Below, piece by piece: positions 9,130-17,518 of a stretch of DNA of 64,000 nucleotides (position 1 is the stretch's first letter; every line of letters starts with the position of its first letter). The notes under the pieces are model-generated. The model was not told where the DNA came from. It ran no database searches and saw nothing but the letters and a program-made list of their open reading frames with translations. The DNA lies in the NCBI RefSeq assembly GCF_024438035.1, contig NZ_JANFQF010000018.1, positions 57,941 to 121,940 on the forward strand, in the 5' to 3' direction. The translations under genes and the position numbers were made by a program. This DNA is from Rhodococcus tibetensis (GTDB lineage: Bacteria > Actinomycetota > Actinomycetes > Mycobacteriales > Mycobacteriaceae).

Positions 9130-9898
9130 TCAGCTCGGACCCGGCCCAGTGCTTCGCCAAGTTATCGGCCAGGTCCCTGTACGCCTGCGCGCCCTTGTTC
9201 TTGCGTCCCGCCAGAACGGTGGCACCGGAGGCCGTCGCCTCGGCGAACCGGACGGTTCGCGGAATTGGCGGCGACAGGACCGGCAGGTCGTATCTGTCGG
9301 ACACATCGGACAGTACGTCGCGGCTGTGCGTCGTGCGGGCGTCATACAGCGTGGGCAGTGCACCGAGCAGCACCAGGTCGGGGTTGGTGATCTGCTGCAC
9401 CTCACCGACCGTCCGCAGCAGCTGACCCACACCGCGATGGGCAAGCGTTTCACACTGCAGCGGCACCAGCACCGATTGTGAGGCGGTGAGCCCGTTGAGT
9501 GTGAGTACACCGAGTGACGGCGGGCAGTCGATGATGACGGTGTCGTACTCGTCCAGAAGCGGCGCCAGAGCGCGTTTGAGTGCGAACTCCCGGCCCGGCC
9601 GCATCAGGAGCAACGCCTCCGCGCCCGCAAGGTCGATCGTGGCAGGAAGCAGGTCGACCCCGTCCTCGGTAGGGATCACGGCGTCCTTCGCAACCAGGTC
9701 GCCGGTCAACACCTCGTGGACCGAGGCATCGAGGCGGTCCGGATTGTGGCCCAGGGAGAACGTCAAACATCCCTGGGGGTCGAGATCGACCACCAGGACC
9801 TTGTGGCCCAGCGCAACGAGCGCCGCACCCAGAGAAGCGACGGTGGTGGTCTTGGCGACCCCACCCTTCTGATTTGCCACTGCAAGAACCGTTGTCAC
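9101..9898 (-). CDS. ParA/Soj family ATPase (Rv3213c-like)
   Basis: 265-residue P-loop ATPase with deviant Walker A KGGVAKTT (11-18), DLDPQG (38-43) and TVIIDCPPSLG as Walker B. There is no ParB or parS nearby, so it is an orphan rather than the chromosomal segregation ParA; its cargo is unknown. GTG 9898 is preferred over the upstream start at 9958 because AGGA lies 7 nt before it and orthologs begin at this point. It is transcribed divergently from the phosphatase gene at 9968 and overlaps the SDR gene tail to tail. Confidence 0.88.
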   Translation of the reverse strand: MTTVLAVANQKGGVAKTTTVASLGAALVALGHKVLVVDLDPQGCLTFSLGHNPDRLDASVHEVLTGDLVAKDAVIPTEDGVDLLPATIDLAGAEALLLMRPGREFALKRALAPLLDEYDTVIIDCPPSLGVLTLNGLTASQSVLVPLQCETLAHRGVGQLLRTVGEVQQITNPDLVLLGALPTLYDARTTHSRDVLSDVSDRYDLPVLSPPIPRTVRFAEATASGATVLAGRKNKGAQAYRDLADNLAKHWAGSELITFSAGSAE

Positions 9899-9967
9899 GG
9901 CTCGATCCTGTCCTACTTCGCCCCCCGAGGCGAGCCTTACACGCGATTCGACTGACATGATGGATGA

Positions 9968-10582
9968 ATGCCACCGAGTGATTCGCCGTCAGGACGTCGG
10001 ATCGTCCTTCTCCGACACGGCGAGACAGAATGGGCGCGGGCGGGTAAACACACAGGTCGCACGGATATTTCACTCACCGACGTGGGCGAAGAGCAGGCCC
10101 GGAAGCTGGGTCCCGCGGTGGACGCCCTGGGACTGCGTGATCCGCTCGTGATAGTCAGCCCCCGCCGACGTGCCCAAGAGACCGCCCAGCTCGCAGGATT
10201 GAAGATTCACCGCACGTGGGACGCGCTCACCGAGTGGGACTACGGCGCCTACGAGGGGCTGACGACGCCGGACATACGCCAGAAGGTGCCCGACTGGACG
10301 GTGTGGACCCATCCCTGTCCACGCGGCGAACAGGCAGAGCAGATTCATGCCCGATGCGACCTCGTACTGTCAGTTGCCCATTCGCAACTCACCGACCGCG
10401 ACGTGATCCTCGTCGGGCACGGCCACTTCTCCCGCGCCCTCATCGCCCGGTGGGCGGAACTACCGGTGAGCGAGGGCCGCCGATTCGCGCTGTCGCCGGG
10501 CGCCTACTCGATCCTGGGTTTCGAGCACGGCGCACAACAACTGGTCACCCATAATGTGACAACCGAGGAAGGTTCCCGATGA
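9968..10582 (+). CDS. gpm2: Histidine phosphatase family protein (Rv3214/Gpm2-like)
   Basis: 204-residue member of the histidine phosphatase (phosphoglycerate mutase-like) superfamily. The phosphoacceptor is in LLRHGETEW (His17), SPRRRAQETA supplies the arginine pocket, TEWDYGAYEG the acid loop, and VGHGHFSRAL the second histidine. The M. tuberculosis ortholog acts as a broad acid phosphatase rather than a mutase, so phosphatase is the safer call. It overlaps the downstream acetyltransferase gene by 4 bp (ATGA) and is probably co-transcribed with it. entC, which I remember lying here in M. tuberculosis, is absent. Confidence 0.87.
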   Translation: MPPSDSPSGRRIVLLRHGETEWARAGKHTGRTDISLTDVGEEQARKLGPAVDALGLRDPLVIVSPRRRAQETAQLAGLKIHRTWDALTEWDYGAYEGLTTPDIRQKVPDWTVWTHPCPRGEQAEQIHARCDLVLSVAHSQLTDRDVILVGHGHFSRALIARWAELPVSEGRRFALSPGAYSILGFEHGAQQLVTHNVTTEEGSR

Positions 10583-11058
10583 TCAGACGCGCACGAGCCG
10601 AGGACGTCTCCGCGATCACGGCCATGATCTACGAGCTCGCCGAACACCAGAAGGCTCGCGATGCGTGCACCGTCACGGCCGAGCAGATGCAGGACGCCCT
10701 CTTCGGACCGCAGCCGTCCACCTTTGCGCACGTCGCCGAGAGCGACGACGGCCAGGTGGTCGGCATCGCGGTCTGGTTCCGCAACTTCTCCACCTGGGAC
10801 GGCACCCACGGTATCTACCTCGAGGACCTGTTCGTCAGCCCCAGCGAACGCGGCGCCGGGCACGGCAAAGCGCTGCTCGCCACCCTCGCCAAGGAATGCA
10901 TCGACAATGGCTACACGCGTCTGTCGTGGTCGGTCGTCAACTGGAACACGCCGTCGATCAAGTTCTACGAGTCGCTCGACGCTCACCCACAGGACGAGTG
11001 GACCACCTACCGGCTCACCGGAGACCCGCTGGGCAAGCTGGCGTCCGAGGTGAGTTGA
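10579..11058 (+). CDS. GNAT acetyltransferase, SAT1-like
   Basis: 159-residue GCN5-related N-acetyltransferase. It begins at the fold (MIRRARAEDVSAITAMIYEL). The acetyl-CoA motif is YLEDLFVSPSERGAGHGKAL, followed by LSWSVVNWNTPSIKFYESLDA, very like eukaryotic spermidine/spermine and thialysine acetyltransferases. An amine substrate is likely but unproven. The start overlaps the phosphatase stop by 4 bp, so translation is probably coupled. It ends 4 nt before a convergent membrane protein gene. Confidence 0.87.
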   Translation: MIRRARAEDVSAITAMIYELAEHQKARDACTVTAEQMQDALFGPQPSTFAHVAESDDGQVVGIAVWFRNFSTWDGTHGIYLEDLFVSPSERGAGHGKALLATLAKECIDNGYTRLSWSVVNWNTPSIKFYESLDAHPQDEWTTYRLTGDPLGKLASEVS

Positions 11059-11062
11059 GCTG

Positions 11063-11476
11063 TCACTCGTCCTGGCCGTATTCGGCGGCCATCCACTTCG
11101 ACGTGGGGCTACTGAACAGGCAGCCGAGTGCAGCGATCACCACGACACCGAGCAGGACGCCGAACCCGGGCTGGTGCGAATCGGTGAGCAATGACCACGC
11201 CACCGGGAGCAGGAGCAACTGCGCGACGATCGCGATGGCACGGCCCCACCGCCTCCCGAAGAGTAACGCCACACCCGCGGCGAGCACAGCGCCACCGAGA
11301 ATGGCGAACCACGCCGCGGTGCCGTAGCCGCTGCTCACGCTCTGGTCGTGGCCGAGCAACCCACGCACCACCAACACGACGGCCACACCTACGGCGATGG
11401 CACCTTCGAGCGACACCAGTGCTCCCGCCGAGCGGACCGTGGCGGGCGTGGACTGGCTGAGAGGCGGCTTCGGCAC
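11063..11476 (-). CDS. Small four-helix membrane protein (Rv3217c-like)
   Basis: 137 residues with four predicted membrane segments (about 20-42, 55-75, 80-97, 104-124) and short loops. No catalytic motif is seen and the function is unknown. Conservation of position with Rv3217c identifies it. The GTG start at 11476 has TAGGCT (11488-11483, minus strand) 6 nt upstream, giving a leaderless transcript. It is divergent from the lipid kinase gene. Confidence 0.75.
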   Translation of the reverse strand: MPKPPLSQSTPATVRSAGALVSLEGAIAVGVAVVLVVRGLLGHDQSVSSGYGTAAWFAILGGAVLAAGVALLFGRRWGRAIAIVAQLLLLPVAWSLLTDSHQPGFGVLLGVVVIAALGCLFSSPTSKWMAAEYGQDE

Positions 11477-11551
11477 GCGGCCAGCCTAGAACACCGAGGT
11501 GCCGGCGGGCTCGGGATGGTGACGCACCACGCCCCGCTAGTCTTGGTGCCT

Positions 11552-12505
11552 GTGCGCGCACTGCTGATCGTCAATCCGAATGCCACGTCGACGACCCCGG
11601 CCGGGCGCGACCTCCTCGCCCATGCTCTCTCGAGCAGGGTGCGGTTGACTGTGGCGCACACGACGCATCGCGGCCACGCCGCCGAACTGGCGCAGCAGGC
11701 CTGTGTGGACGGTATGGGGCTGATCATCGTTCACGGCGGCGACGGCACCGTGAACGAGGTCGTGAACGGCCTCCTGGGCACGCCCGCGCCCGGGTCGACA
11801 CGGGCCGAGCCGGTTGGACCGGTTCCGCCGATCGCCGTGGTACCCGGTGGTTCGGCCAACGTATTCGCCCGGTCCCTCGGCATCGCGCCCGACCCGGTCG
11901 ATGCCACCAACCAACTCATCGACCTGCTCGCGCGCGGGGAGTTGCGCAGGATCGGCCTGGCCCATTGCGACAACCGCTGGTTCACGTTCAATGCGGGTCT
12001 CGGGTGGGACGCCGCGGTGTGTGAGGCCGTGGACGCCCACCGCAAGAACGGACGTCCGGCCACACCCGCCCAGTACGTGCGGGCGGCCGTCCGGGTCTTC
12101 TTCCGATCGAAGAACGCCGAGCCGACGCTCACGGTGCACGTTCCCGAGCAGGAACGGGTCGAGGGCGTCCATTACGCGTTCGTGTCGAATGCCAGTCCGT
12201 GGACGTACCTGAACAAGCGGGAAGTCCACACCAATCCGGACACGAGTTACGACACCGGGCTCGGCGTCTTTGCGATGACCTCTACCTCGGTCGTCACCAC
12301 ACTCCGAGTTGCCCGCCAGTTGCTGACCCCGGGTGCCAGTCCGCGGGCGAAGAGGCTCATCAGGGTCGACGACGTGCCGTCGGTACGGATCTCGGCGTCC
12401 CGGCCGATCGGATTACAGATGGACGGCGACTACATAGGCCTGTGCAACGACGTGGAGTTCGTGTCGATGCCGGACGCCCTGGACGTGGTCGCACCCAAAT
12501 CCTGA
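11552..12505 (+). CDS. Diacylglycerol/lipid kinase family protein (Rv3218-like)
   Basis: 317-residue member of the DAGK/sphingosine kinase catalytic family. It shows LLIVNPNATST at the N-terminus, the nucleotide-binding HGGDGTVNEVVNGLL (GGDGT at 62-66) and VPGGSANVFARSLG, then the C-terminal beta-sandwich ending in LQMDGDYIG. The lipid substrate is unknown. GTG 11552 is chosen because TAGTCT (11538-11543) lies 8 nt upstream, consistent with leaderless transcription; GTG 11546 is too close to that element. whiB1 follows on the same strand with its own promoter region. Confidence 0.85.
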   Translation: MRALLIVNPNATSTTPAGRDLLAHALSSRVRLTVAHTTHRGHAAELAQQACVDGMGLIIVHGGDGTVNEVVNGLLGTPAPGSTRAEPVGPVPPIAVVPGGSANVFARSLGIAPDPVDATNQLIDLLARGELRRIGLAHCDNRWFTFNAGLGWDAAVCEAVDAHRKNGRPATPAQYVRAAVRVFFRSKNAEPTLTVHVPEQERVEGVHYAFVSNASPWTYLNKREVHTNPDTSYDTGLGVFAMTSTSVVTTLRVARQLLTPGASPRAKRLIRVDDVPSVRISASRPIGLQMDGDYIGLCNDVEFVSMPDALDVVAPKS

Positions 12506-12642
12506 GCAAACCTCGAGAATCGCGCTTCCCACCTCGCGGGCCGTGCCTGCGTGGGGTAGAAAGGACGGCGCGCCACATAGGGCGACCTTAGTAAGTGAGT
12601 TCCCCCACGGTGCGACGGATTTCTATTGACATCCCGTCAGTT

Positions 12643-12658
12643 CGTGAAAGCATTCACA
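12643..12658. promoter_or_regulatory. CRP-type site upstream of whiB1
   Basis: CGTGAAAGCATTCACA matches the cAMP receptor protein consensus TGTGA-N6-TCACA at all but the first base, about 95 nt before the whiB1 start. A TTGACA lies at 12626-12631. In M. tuberculosis the whiB1 promoter is known to be controlled by the CRP homolog Rv3676, so conserved control is likely here. Confidence 0.72.
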
Positions 12659-12744
12659 AGCAACAGTGCGGAAACATTCTCTACGCACAGATGAACTCAC
12701 CAAGACAAAACGGTGCGCTACGCACCCAGTTAAGGAGCAGAAGG

Positions 12745-12999
12745 ATGGACTGGCGCCACAAGGCAATCTGTCGCGACGAAGACCCCGAGTTGTTCTTTCC
12801 CGTAGGCAACAGCGGTCCGGCTCTCGCCCAGATCGCCGATGCCAAGGTTGTCTGCAACCGCTGCCCGGTAACCGCCGAATGCCTGTCGTGGGCACTCGAG
12901 TCGGGCCAGGACGCCGGCGTCTGGGGCGGCATGAGCGAAGACGAGCGACGCGCACTCAAGCGCCGTAACGCTCGCACGCGGGCCCGCACGGCCGTATAA
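12745..12999 (+). CDS. whiB1: WhiB1 transcriptional regulator (4Fe-4S)
   Basis: 84-residue Wbl protein that binds a nitric-oxide-sensitive 4Fe-4S cluster and contacts the primary sigma factor. Cluster cysteines are at 9, 37, 40 and 46, the GVWGG turn is at 58-62, and the basic DNA-contacting tail is KRRNARTRARTAV. It is almost identical to M. tuberculosis WhiB1 from memory. ATG 12745 is preceded by AAGGAG; an upstream in-frame extension to 12595 has no support. The 239-nt leader region (12506-12744) contains a CRP-type site. A hairpin terminator follows. Confidence 0.96.
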   Translation: MDWRHKAICRDEDPELFFPVGNSGPALAQIADAKVVCNRCPVTAECLSWALESGQDAGVWGGMSEDERRALKRRNARTRARTAV

Positions 13000-13019
13000 G
13001 AGTACTTCGGAGGAAGACG

Positions 13020-13045
13020 GGCCCGGCACCACATGGTGCCGGGCC
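13020..13045. terminator. Hairpin between whiB1 and pdtaS
   Basis: 12-bp arms GGCCCGGCACCA / TGGTGCCGGGCC with a minimal centre, between convergent whiB1 (ends 12999) and pdtaS (ends 13074). TCTTGCTTT follows on the whiB1 side, giving a T-rich tail for whiB1. It probably serves both genes. Confidence 0.8.
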
Positions 13046-13073
13046 TCTTGCTTTGTCCACCTTTGATCGCCTT

Positions 13074-14573
13074 CTAGTACCGAGGTCCGCGGCGGCCGAG
13101 CGGGACCCGCAGCACCGCATCCGTTCCGCCGTCCGTTCCGGGGTGCAGGCCGAGGGAACCGTTCAATTCTGCGGCCACGAGCGTCCGGACGATCTGCAGG
13201 CCCAGGCGATCGGAGCGCTCGAGGCTGAAACCGGGCGGCAGACCCTTCCCGTCATCGTGGATCACCACGTCGAGCCAGCGTGCGGACCTCTCGGCGCGCA
13301 TGGTCACAGTCCCGGCTGCGCCGGGCTCATAGGCATGCTCGATGGCATTCTGCACGAGCTCGGTCAGGACCATCACGAGCGGTGTCGCTCGTTCCGCGGA
13401 GAACACCCCCAGACTTCCTTCACGCCGGACCTTGATGGGTGTGCTCACGGTTGCCACGTCGGACAGGATCGGCACCAGCCTGTCGACGACGTCGTCGAGG
13501 TTCACTTCCTCGTCCACGGACATCGAGAGAGTGTCGTGCACGAGCGCGATCGAGGTGACCCGGCGCACAGATTCGGTCAGGGCCTGGCGTGCTTCCTCGT
13601 TGTTGGTGCGCCGTGCCTGCAACCGGAGCAGGGCGGCGACGGTCTGCAGATTGTTCTTGACCCGGTGGTGAATTTCGCGGATCGTCGCGTCCTTGCTGAG
13701 CAGGGCTCGATCTCGCCTCTTGACTTCCGTGACGTCTCGCACGACGACGGCAGCCCCGACGCGTCGACCGCCGGGCTTGAGGACGAGCGCACGCAGCAGA
13801 ACCGTCGCTCCCCTCGCTTCGATCTCCATCCGTCTACCGGGGATATCTGCCAGCGTGTCGCGAATGTAGCCTGCGACCTCCTGCGACTCGAACGGGTCGG
13901 TGACCAGTGACCGCGTGGTGGCCGCCAGGTTGCGCCCCACCAGATCAGAGCTCAGACCCATGCGGTGATAGGCGGACAAGGCATTAGGGCTTGCGTAGAC
14001 GACGCGGCCCTCGGTGTCCAGGCGGATGAAGCCGTCACCGGCGCGGGGACTGGAGTTCGTGTCCGACCGCGACTCCCGGATGGGAAAAGTGCCGTCGCTG
14101 ATCATGTGGCACAAGTCTTCGGCGCAGTCGAGATAGGCCACTTCGAGCGGGCTCTGTGCGCGCTGATGCGACAGGTTCGTGTCCCGGCTGAGCACTGCGA
14201 TCACCTCGCCGCCCCAGCGCACCGGGACGGCCTCCCCGCGCGGCGGCAGGCCCGCGTGCGTACCACCGTTCGTCGGCCCCACCACCCGTTCCTCGATGAG
14301 GGCCTGCAGTACCTGGGGGTGTTGGGACTCCGACACCACCGTTCCGACAACGTCCTCGGGATAGGCGGTCGACGCGGTGGTGGGCCGGCAGTGGGCCACG
14401 CAGATCACCGTGCCTGTTCGCTCCGGGGCCGCAGAGTTCTTCACCCACAACAGCACGTCGGCGAACGACAGGTCGGCCAGGAGCTGCCACTCCCCGACCA
14501 CTCTCTGAAGGTGATCGACGGCGGATCCCGGCAGATCGGTGTGCTCGGCGAGCAGATCACTCAGGGTGGACAT
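13074..14573 (-). CDS. pdtaS: PdtaS sensor histidine kinase
   Basis: 499-residue cytosolic histidine kinase, ortholog of Rv3220c, whose known partner PdtaR is an RNA-binding antitermination response regulator. An N-terminal GAF-like domain (about 1-155) is followed by a PAS domain (about 180-290) and a HisKA_2 dimerisation helix with EIHHRVKNNLQTVAALL (phosphoacceptor at His302/303). The ATPase domain has ELVQNAIEHA and HDDGKGLPPGF. No membrane segments are seen. The partner regulator is not in this window. The biotinyl protein gene lies 23 nt upstream on the same strand, so the two may be co-transcribed. Confidence 0.93.
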   Translation of the reverse strand: MSTLSDLLAEHTDLPGSAVDHLQRVVGEWQLLADLSFADVLLWVKNSAAPERTGTVICVAHCRPTTASTAYPEDVVGTVVSESQHPQVLQALIEERVVGPTNGGTHAGLPPRGEAVPVRWGGEVIAVLSRDTNLSHQRAQSPLEVAYLDCAEDLCHMISDGTFPIRESRSDTNSSPRAGDGFIRLDTEGRVVYASPNALSAYHRMGLSSDLVGRNLAATTRSLVTDPFESQEVAGYIRDTLADIPGRRMEIEARGATVLLRALVLKPGGRRVGAAVVVRDVTEVKRRDRALLSKDATIREIHHRVKNNLQTVAALLRLQARRTNNEEARQALTESVRRVTSIALVHDTLSMSVDEEVNLDDVVDRLVPILSDVATVSTPIKVRREGSLGVFSAERATPLVMVLTELVQNAIEHAYEPGAAGTVTMRAERSARWLDVVIHDDGKGLPPGFSLERSDRLGLQIVRTLVAAELNGSLGLHPGTDGGTDAVLRVPLGRRGPRY

Positions 14574-14596
14574 CGGGTGGCGGCGCTGGTATCAGT

Positions 14597-14812
14597 TCAG
14601 GAGATGACGGCGATGAGATCGCCCTGCTGGATCACGTCGCCGACCTTCACATCCACGGAGGTGACGGTGCCGGGCTCCTCGGCGATGACGGGAATCTCCA
14701 TCTTCATGGACTCGAGGATGACGAGGGTGTCGCCTTCCTTTACTTCGTCACCCGCAGCGACCACAACCTGATACACCGTCGACACCATTTCGGCGCGCAC
14801 GTCTTCTGCCAT
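14597..14812 (-). CDS. Biotinyl/lipoyl attachment domain protein (TB7.3-like)
   Basis: 71-residue free-standing biotinyl domain, ortholog of Rv3221c. The target lysine is in ESMKMEIPV, within the typical flattened beta-barrel sequence GDEVKEGDTLVILESMKME. Why a biotin carrier sits beside pdtaS is unknown; BirA, encoded at 62876-63736, would modify it. The ATG at 14812 has AAGG 6-7 nt upstream; the longer frame to 14866 lacks a site. It is divergent from the bL37 gene. Confidence 0.9.
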   Translation of the reverse strand: MAEDVRAEMVSTVYQVVVAAGDEVKEGDTLVILESMKMEIPVIAEEPGTVTSVDVKVGDVIQQGDLIAVIS

Positions 14813-14904
14813 CGTGATCCTTACTCCCGGGGTCGAGAAAGCCCTGTTGCACAGACACCCAACCACACGTGGAACACTGTAGTGAAAAGAAGGGAGATCT
14901 ACTC

Positions 14905-14979
14905 ATGGGTAAGCGTGGTCGCAAGAAGCGCAGTCGCAAGGGCAATGCCGCCAACCACGGCAAGCGTCCCAACGCCTGA
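14905..14979 (+). CDS. Ribosomal protein bL37 (24 residues)
   Basis: Very short, highly basic protein: MGKRGRKKRSRKGNAANHGK plus RPNA. It matches the actinobacterial 50S subunit protein bL37 found by cryo-EM in mycobacterial ribosomes, where the sequence is almost the same from memory. AGGGAG lies 9 nt before the ATG, and a strong terminator follows 18 nt after the stop. It is easily missed by gene finders because of its size. It is encoded between the biotinyl protein and rshA on the opposite strand. Confidence 0.87.
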   Translation: MGKRGRKKRSRKGNAANHGKRPNA

Positions 14980-14996
14980 CGTGCCGTAGAACGCAC

Positions 14997-15036
14997 ATCA
15001 GGGGCCGGAAAGCAGCAACGCTTTCCGGCCCCTGAT
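14997..15036. terminator. Strong hairpin terminator after bL37
   Basis: 17-bp perfect stem, ATCAGGGGCCGGAAAGC with its complement, and a 6-nt loop AGCAAC, followed by TGCTTTCCTG. It lies between the bL37 gene and the convergent rshA stop at 15052, and probably terminates both. Confidence 0.88.
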
Positions 15037-15051
15037 TGCTTTCCTGACGCC

Positions 15052-15333
15052 CTAAGTTTCGCGTTCGGTTTCGGTTATCAGGATGGTCCGGCGCAACTCG
15101 ATGGAGAGCCTCTGACGCAGGCCTTCTGGTGCGTGCTCGCCCCCGCATTTGCGGCTCACCAAGCTCTTGACCTTCTCCTCGATCCCGTAGGCCTCGAGGC
15201 ACGAGCCACACTCGTCGAGGTGCCGCTGGAGCCGCGCACGCGACGCGGCATCACATTCGCGATCCAGCATCAGCCAGACGTCGGCGATCACCGCGGAGCA
15301 GTCGAGCTGCTCGAATTCGTCCTGCTCGCTCAC
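15052..15333 (-). CDS. rshA: Anti-sigma factor RshA (ZAS family)
   Basis: 93-residue redox-sensing anti-sigma factor for SigH. The zinc-binding ZAS motif is [13 protein letters not shown] (H-x3-C-x2-C), with a further cysteine in SRKCGGE; oxidation of such thiols releases the sigma factor. The gene overlaps the sigH stop by 4 bp (ATGA), the usual coupled arrangement that keeps sigma and anti-sigma in balance. It ends at a strong terminator shared with the bL37 gene. Confidence 0.92.
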   Translation of the reverse strand: MSEQDEFEQLDCSAVIADVWLMLDRECDAASRARLQRHLDECGSCLEAYGIEEKVKSLVSRKCGGEHAPEGLRQRLSIELRRTILITETERET

Positions 15334-15986
15334 CGGGAAACCTCCTGCTCCGCACTTACGGCTGCCTCGGCCGGCAGCTCTCCGTCACCACGGTTGAAGC
15401 CACGTTCACGTGCGACGTCGCCGAGCAGGCCGCGCAGCTGCTTGCGTCCGCGGTGCAGTCGCGACATCACGGTCCCGATCGGGGTGCCCATGATCTCGGC
15501 GATCTCCTTGTACGGAAACCCCTCGACATCGGCGTAGTAGACGGCCATCCGGAACTCCTCCGGTAGCGCCTGCAGAGCTTCCTTGATGTCGTCGTCGGGA
15601 AGGGCATCGAGCGCTTCCACCTCGGCGGACCGCAGACCCGTGGACGAATGCTCTGCCGTCGCGGCCAGCTGCCAGTCGGTGATCTCGTCGGTGGGATACT
15701 GCGCGGGTTGCCGCTGCTTCTTCCGGTACGAGTTGATGTACGTGTTGGTGAGAATCCGGTACAGCCAAGCCTTGAGGTTGGTGCCCTCGCGGAACGAACG
15801 GAACGCGGTGTATGCCTTCACGTACGTTTCCTGCACCAGGTCTTCGGCGTCCGCCGGGTTTCGCGTCATCCGCAGCGCGGCACCGTACAACTGATCCAGA
15901 AGTGGAAGTGCGTCCCTTTCGAAACGCGCGATCAACTCGTCCTGGGGCTCGGGTTGGTCTGCCGTCGGACGGTCATGTTCGTGCAC
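15330..15986 (-). CDS. sigH: RNA polymerase ECF sigma factor SigH
   Basis: 218-residue sigma-70 ECF factor of the SigH/SigR group, which controls thiol-oxidative and heat stress genes. Region 2 has [20 protein letters not shown] and [13 protein letters not shown]; region 4 has [20 protein letters not shown] and [17 protein letters not shown] 15986 is preferred because AAGGG lies 6 nt upstream and the length then matches SigH of M. tuberculosis (216). ATG 16064 would add 26 residues. A SigH-type promoter lies upstream, so autoregulation is expected. Confidence 0.93.
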   Translation of the reverse strand: MHEHDRPTADQPEPQDELIARFERDALPLLDQLYGAALRMTRNPADAEDLVQETYVKAYTAFRSFREGTNLKAWLYRILTNTYINSYRKKQRQPAQYPTDEITDWQLAATAEHSSTGLRSAEVEALDALPDDDIKEALQALPEEFRMAVYYADVEGFPYKEIAEIMGTPIGTVMSRLHRGRKQLRGLLGDVARERGFNRGDGELPAEAAVSAEQEVSR

Positions 15987-16112
15987 GCTGATCCCTTCGG
16001 TCGCCGTGGGCGTCAAGGTTACCGCCAACTGCAGACGCGACGTGGGCTCCGCTACCGTGGCCATCACGAGTAGGACCACTCCCTTCACTGGACGCTTGCT
16101 TCTGGATGTACC

Positions 16113-16138
16113 AACACGGCTGCCCCCGACTGTGTTCC
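16113..16138 (-). promoter_or_regulatory. SigH-type autoregulatory promoter
   Basis: On the minus strand GGAAC (16138-16134), an 18-nt spacer, then GTT (16115-16113) matches the SigH/SigR promoter consensus GGAAY-N18/19-GTT. Transcription from here would start near 16105, giving a leader of about 120 nt before the sigH GTG. Autoregulation of sigH-rshA is established in mycobacteria and Streptomyces sigR. Confidence 0.72.
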
Positions 16139-16187
16139 CGGGACCGCACCCTGAGGTTCCCGGGACGAGATGGCACAGTGTCCATCC

Positions 16188-16682
16188 ATGGCCGGAACTG
16201 CCACTCCCGCGACGACCCTGCTCGCAAGACAGCGCGTCGACCACCGGATACACAGCTATGCGCACGACGCGCGGGCCGATTCGTACGGCTCCGAGGCCGT
16301 CGACGCGTTAGCCGGAAGGGTGGGGGTCACAGCCCACCAGATCTTCAAGACGCTCGTGATCAAACTCGACACCGGCAAACTCGCCGTCGCCGTACTGCCG
16401 GTACCGGAGATGCTGTCGCTGAAGACTGCCGCCGCGGCACTCGGGGCAAGCAAAGCCGTGATGGCCGATCGCGGTGAGGCAGAACGGTCCACCGGCTACG
16501 TCTTCGGGGGCATCTCACCGCTCGGGCAGCGGAAATCGCTTCCCACCGTGATCGATGCTTCCGCGATGGGCTGGGACCGGGTGCTGTGCAGTGCGGGCCG
16601 CCGCGGTGTGGAGATCGAACTCGCGCCTGCTGATCTGGTGCGGCTCAGCGGAGCCGTGGTCGCTGCCGTCACAGCAGGCTGA
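16188..16682 (+). CDS. ybaK: YbaK/EbsC family aminoacyl-tRNA deacylase
   Basis: 164-residue trans-editing protein of the YbaK/ProX superfamily, expected to remove Cys from Cys-tRNA(Pro). It has [10 protein letters not shown] with the catalytic lysine region, [13 protein letters not shown], and the glycine-rich [14 protein letters not shown] loop typical of YbaK. ATG 16188 begins at conserved sequence; ATG 16170 is an alternative. No good binding site is present, and a CACAGT 8 nt before 16188 may serve as a -10. It is divergent from sigH and overlaps the SRAP gene by 14 bp at the 3' end. Confidence 0.86.
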   Translation: MAGTATPATTLLARQRVDHRIHSYAHDARADSYGSEAVDALAGRVGVTAHQIFKTLVIKLDTGKLAVAVLPVPEMLSLKTAAAALGASKAVMADRGEAERSTGYVFGGISPLGQRKSLPTVIDASAMGWDRVLCSAGRRGVEIELAPADLVRLSGAVVAAVTAG

Positions 16683-17418
16683 GCTGCTCCCCTGCCTGCG
16701 CTTCGCCGAGCGTGCCCGGATCCTGCTCGAGGAGTTCGGGTCCGTTGTTCTCGACCCTGTTCACTCGGGTCGAGACACGCCGTATCGCAATATCGGCGAT
16801 GGCCTCGGGCGATACCGTAAGCAGGTCGGCCGACGCCGGACGCCGAGGATCGAGCCAGGCGTCCCACCGATCCCGCGGCAGCACGAGGGGCATCCGATCG
16901 TGTACCTCGGTCAGCTGGGCAACCGAGTCGACCGTGACGATGGCGCAACTCAGGACCGGCGAAGGGTTGTGCACCGCCGGGGCGTTCCACACGGACCACA
17001 GCCCGGCCATGTACAGACGGGACCCGTCCTCCGGCGACAGGTAGTACGGAATCTTCTTCGTTCGACCGGGCGCGCGCCCCTGACCGCTCATCGTCTCGTT
17101 CTGCCACTCGTACCAGCCGTCCATCGGCACCAGGCACCGAGTGTGGGTGAACGCGTTGCGGAACGCCGGTTTGTCGACCGAGTCGGCGCGGGCGTTGAAG
17201 AGCACCGGGCCGCCGACTTCCCTCGACCACGACGGGACGAGCCCCCACCGCATCCGCCGGACACGTCGTTCGTCGTGCCTGTCGACGACGGTGAGCACCT
17301 GGGTGGTCGGGGCGACGTTGAAGTCGGATCGACTTGCTACCTCCCCCACCTCGTCGATCGCGTCGAGTTCGGTAGCCAGCGTCGCCGGATCCGCAGTAGT
17401 CGCATACCTGCCGCACAT
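16669..17418 (-). CDS. SRAP (HMCES/YedK) abasic-site protein
   Basis: 249-residue SOS response-associated peptidase family protein that crosslinks to abasic sites in single-stranded DNA through Cys2. The mature N-terminus MCGRY is intact. Other active-site residues are visible: Asn in FNVAPT (34) and FNARADS (75), Glu in GWYEW (104) and His in EVHDRMP (173), matching the E. coli YedK layout. ATG 17418 must be the start because Cys2 is catalytic; the frame stays open another 1.2 kb upstream, but that part is antisense to aroA. A CACTCT element lies 6 nt before the ATG. No SOS box is seen next to it. Confidence 0.92.
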   Translation of the reverse strand: MCGRYATTADPATLATELDAIDEVGEVASRSDFNVAPTTQVLTVVDRHDERRVRRMRWGLVPSWSREVGGPVLFNARADSVDKPAFRNAFTHTRCLVPMDGWYEWQNETMSGQGRAPGRTKKIPYYLSPEDGSRLYMAGLWSVWNAPAVHNPSPVLSCAIVTVDSVAQLTEVHDRMPLVLPRDRWDAWLDPRRPASADLLTVSPEAIADIAIRRVSTRVNRVENNGPELLEQDPGTLGEAQAGEQLSLL

Positions 17419-17518
17419 GCGACAAGAGTGGCACGGACCACCGACACGGGGCTGCGCCGCGCATCGGCACGCCCGACACGCCGCCCACCCCTGCACCTCA
17501 CGCCTCGCGTAAGCGAAG

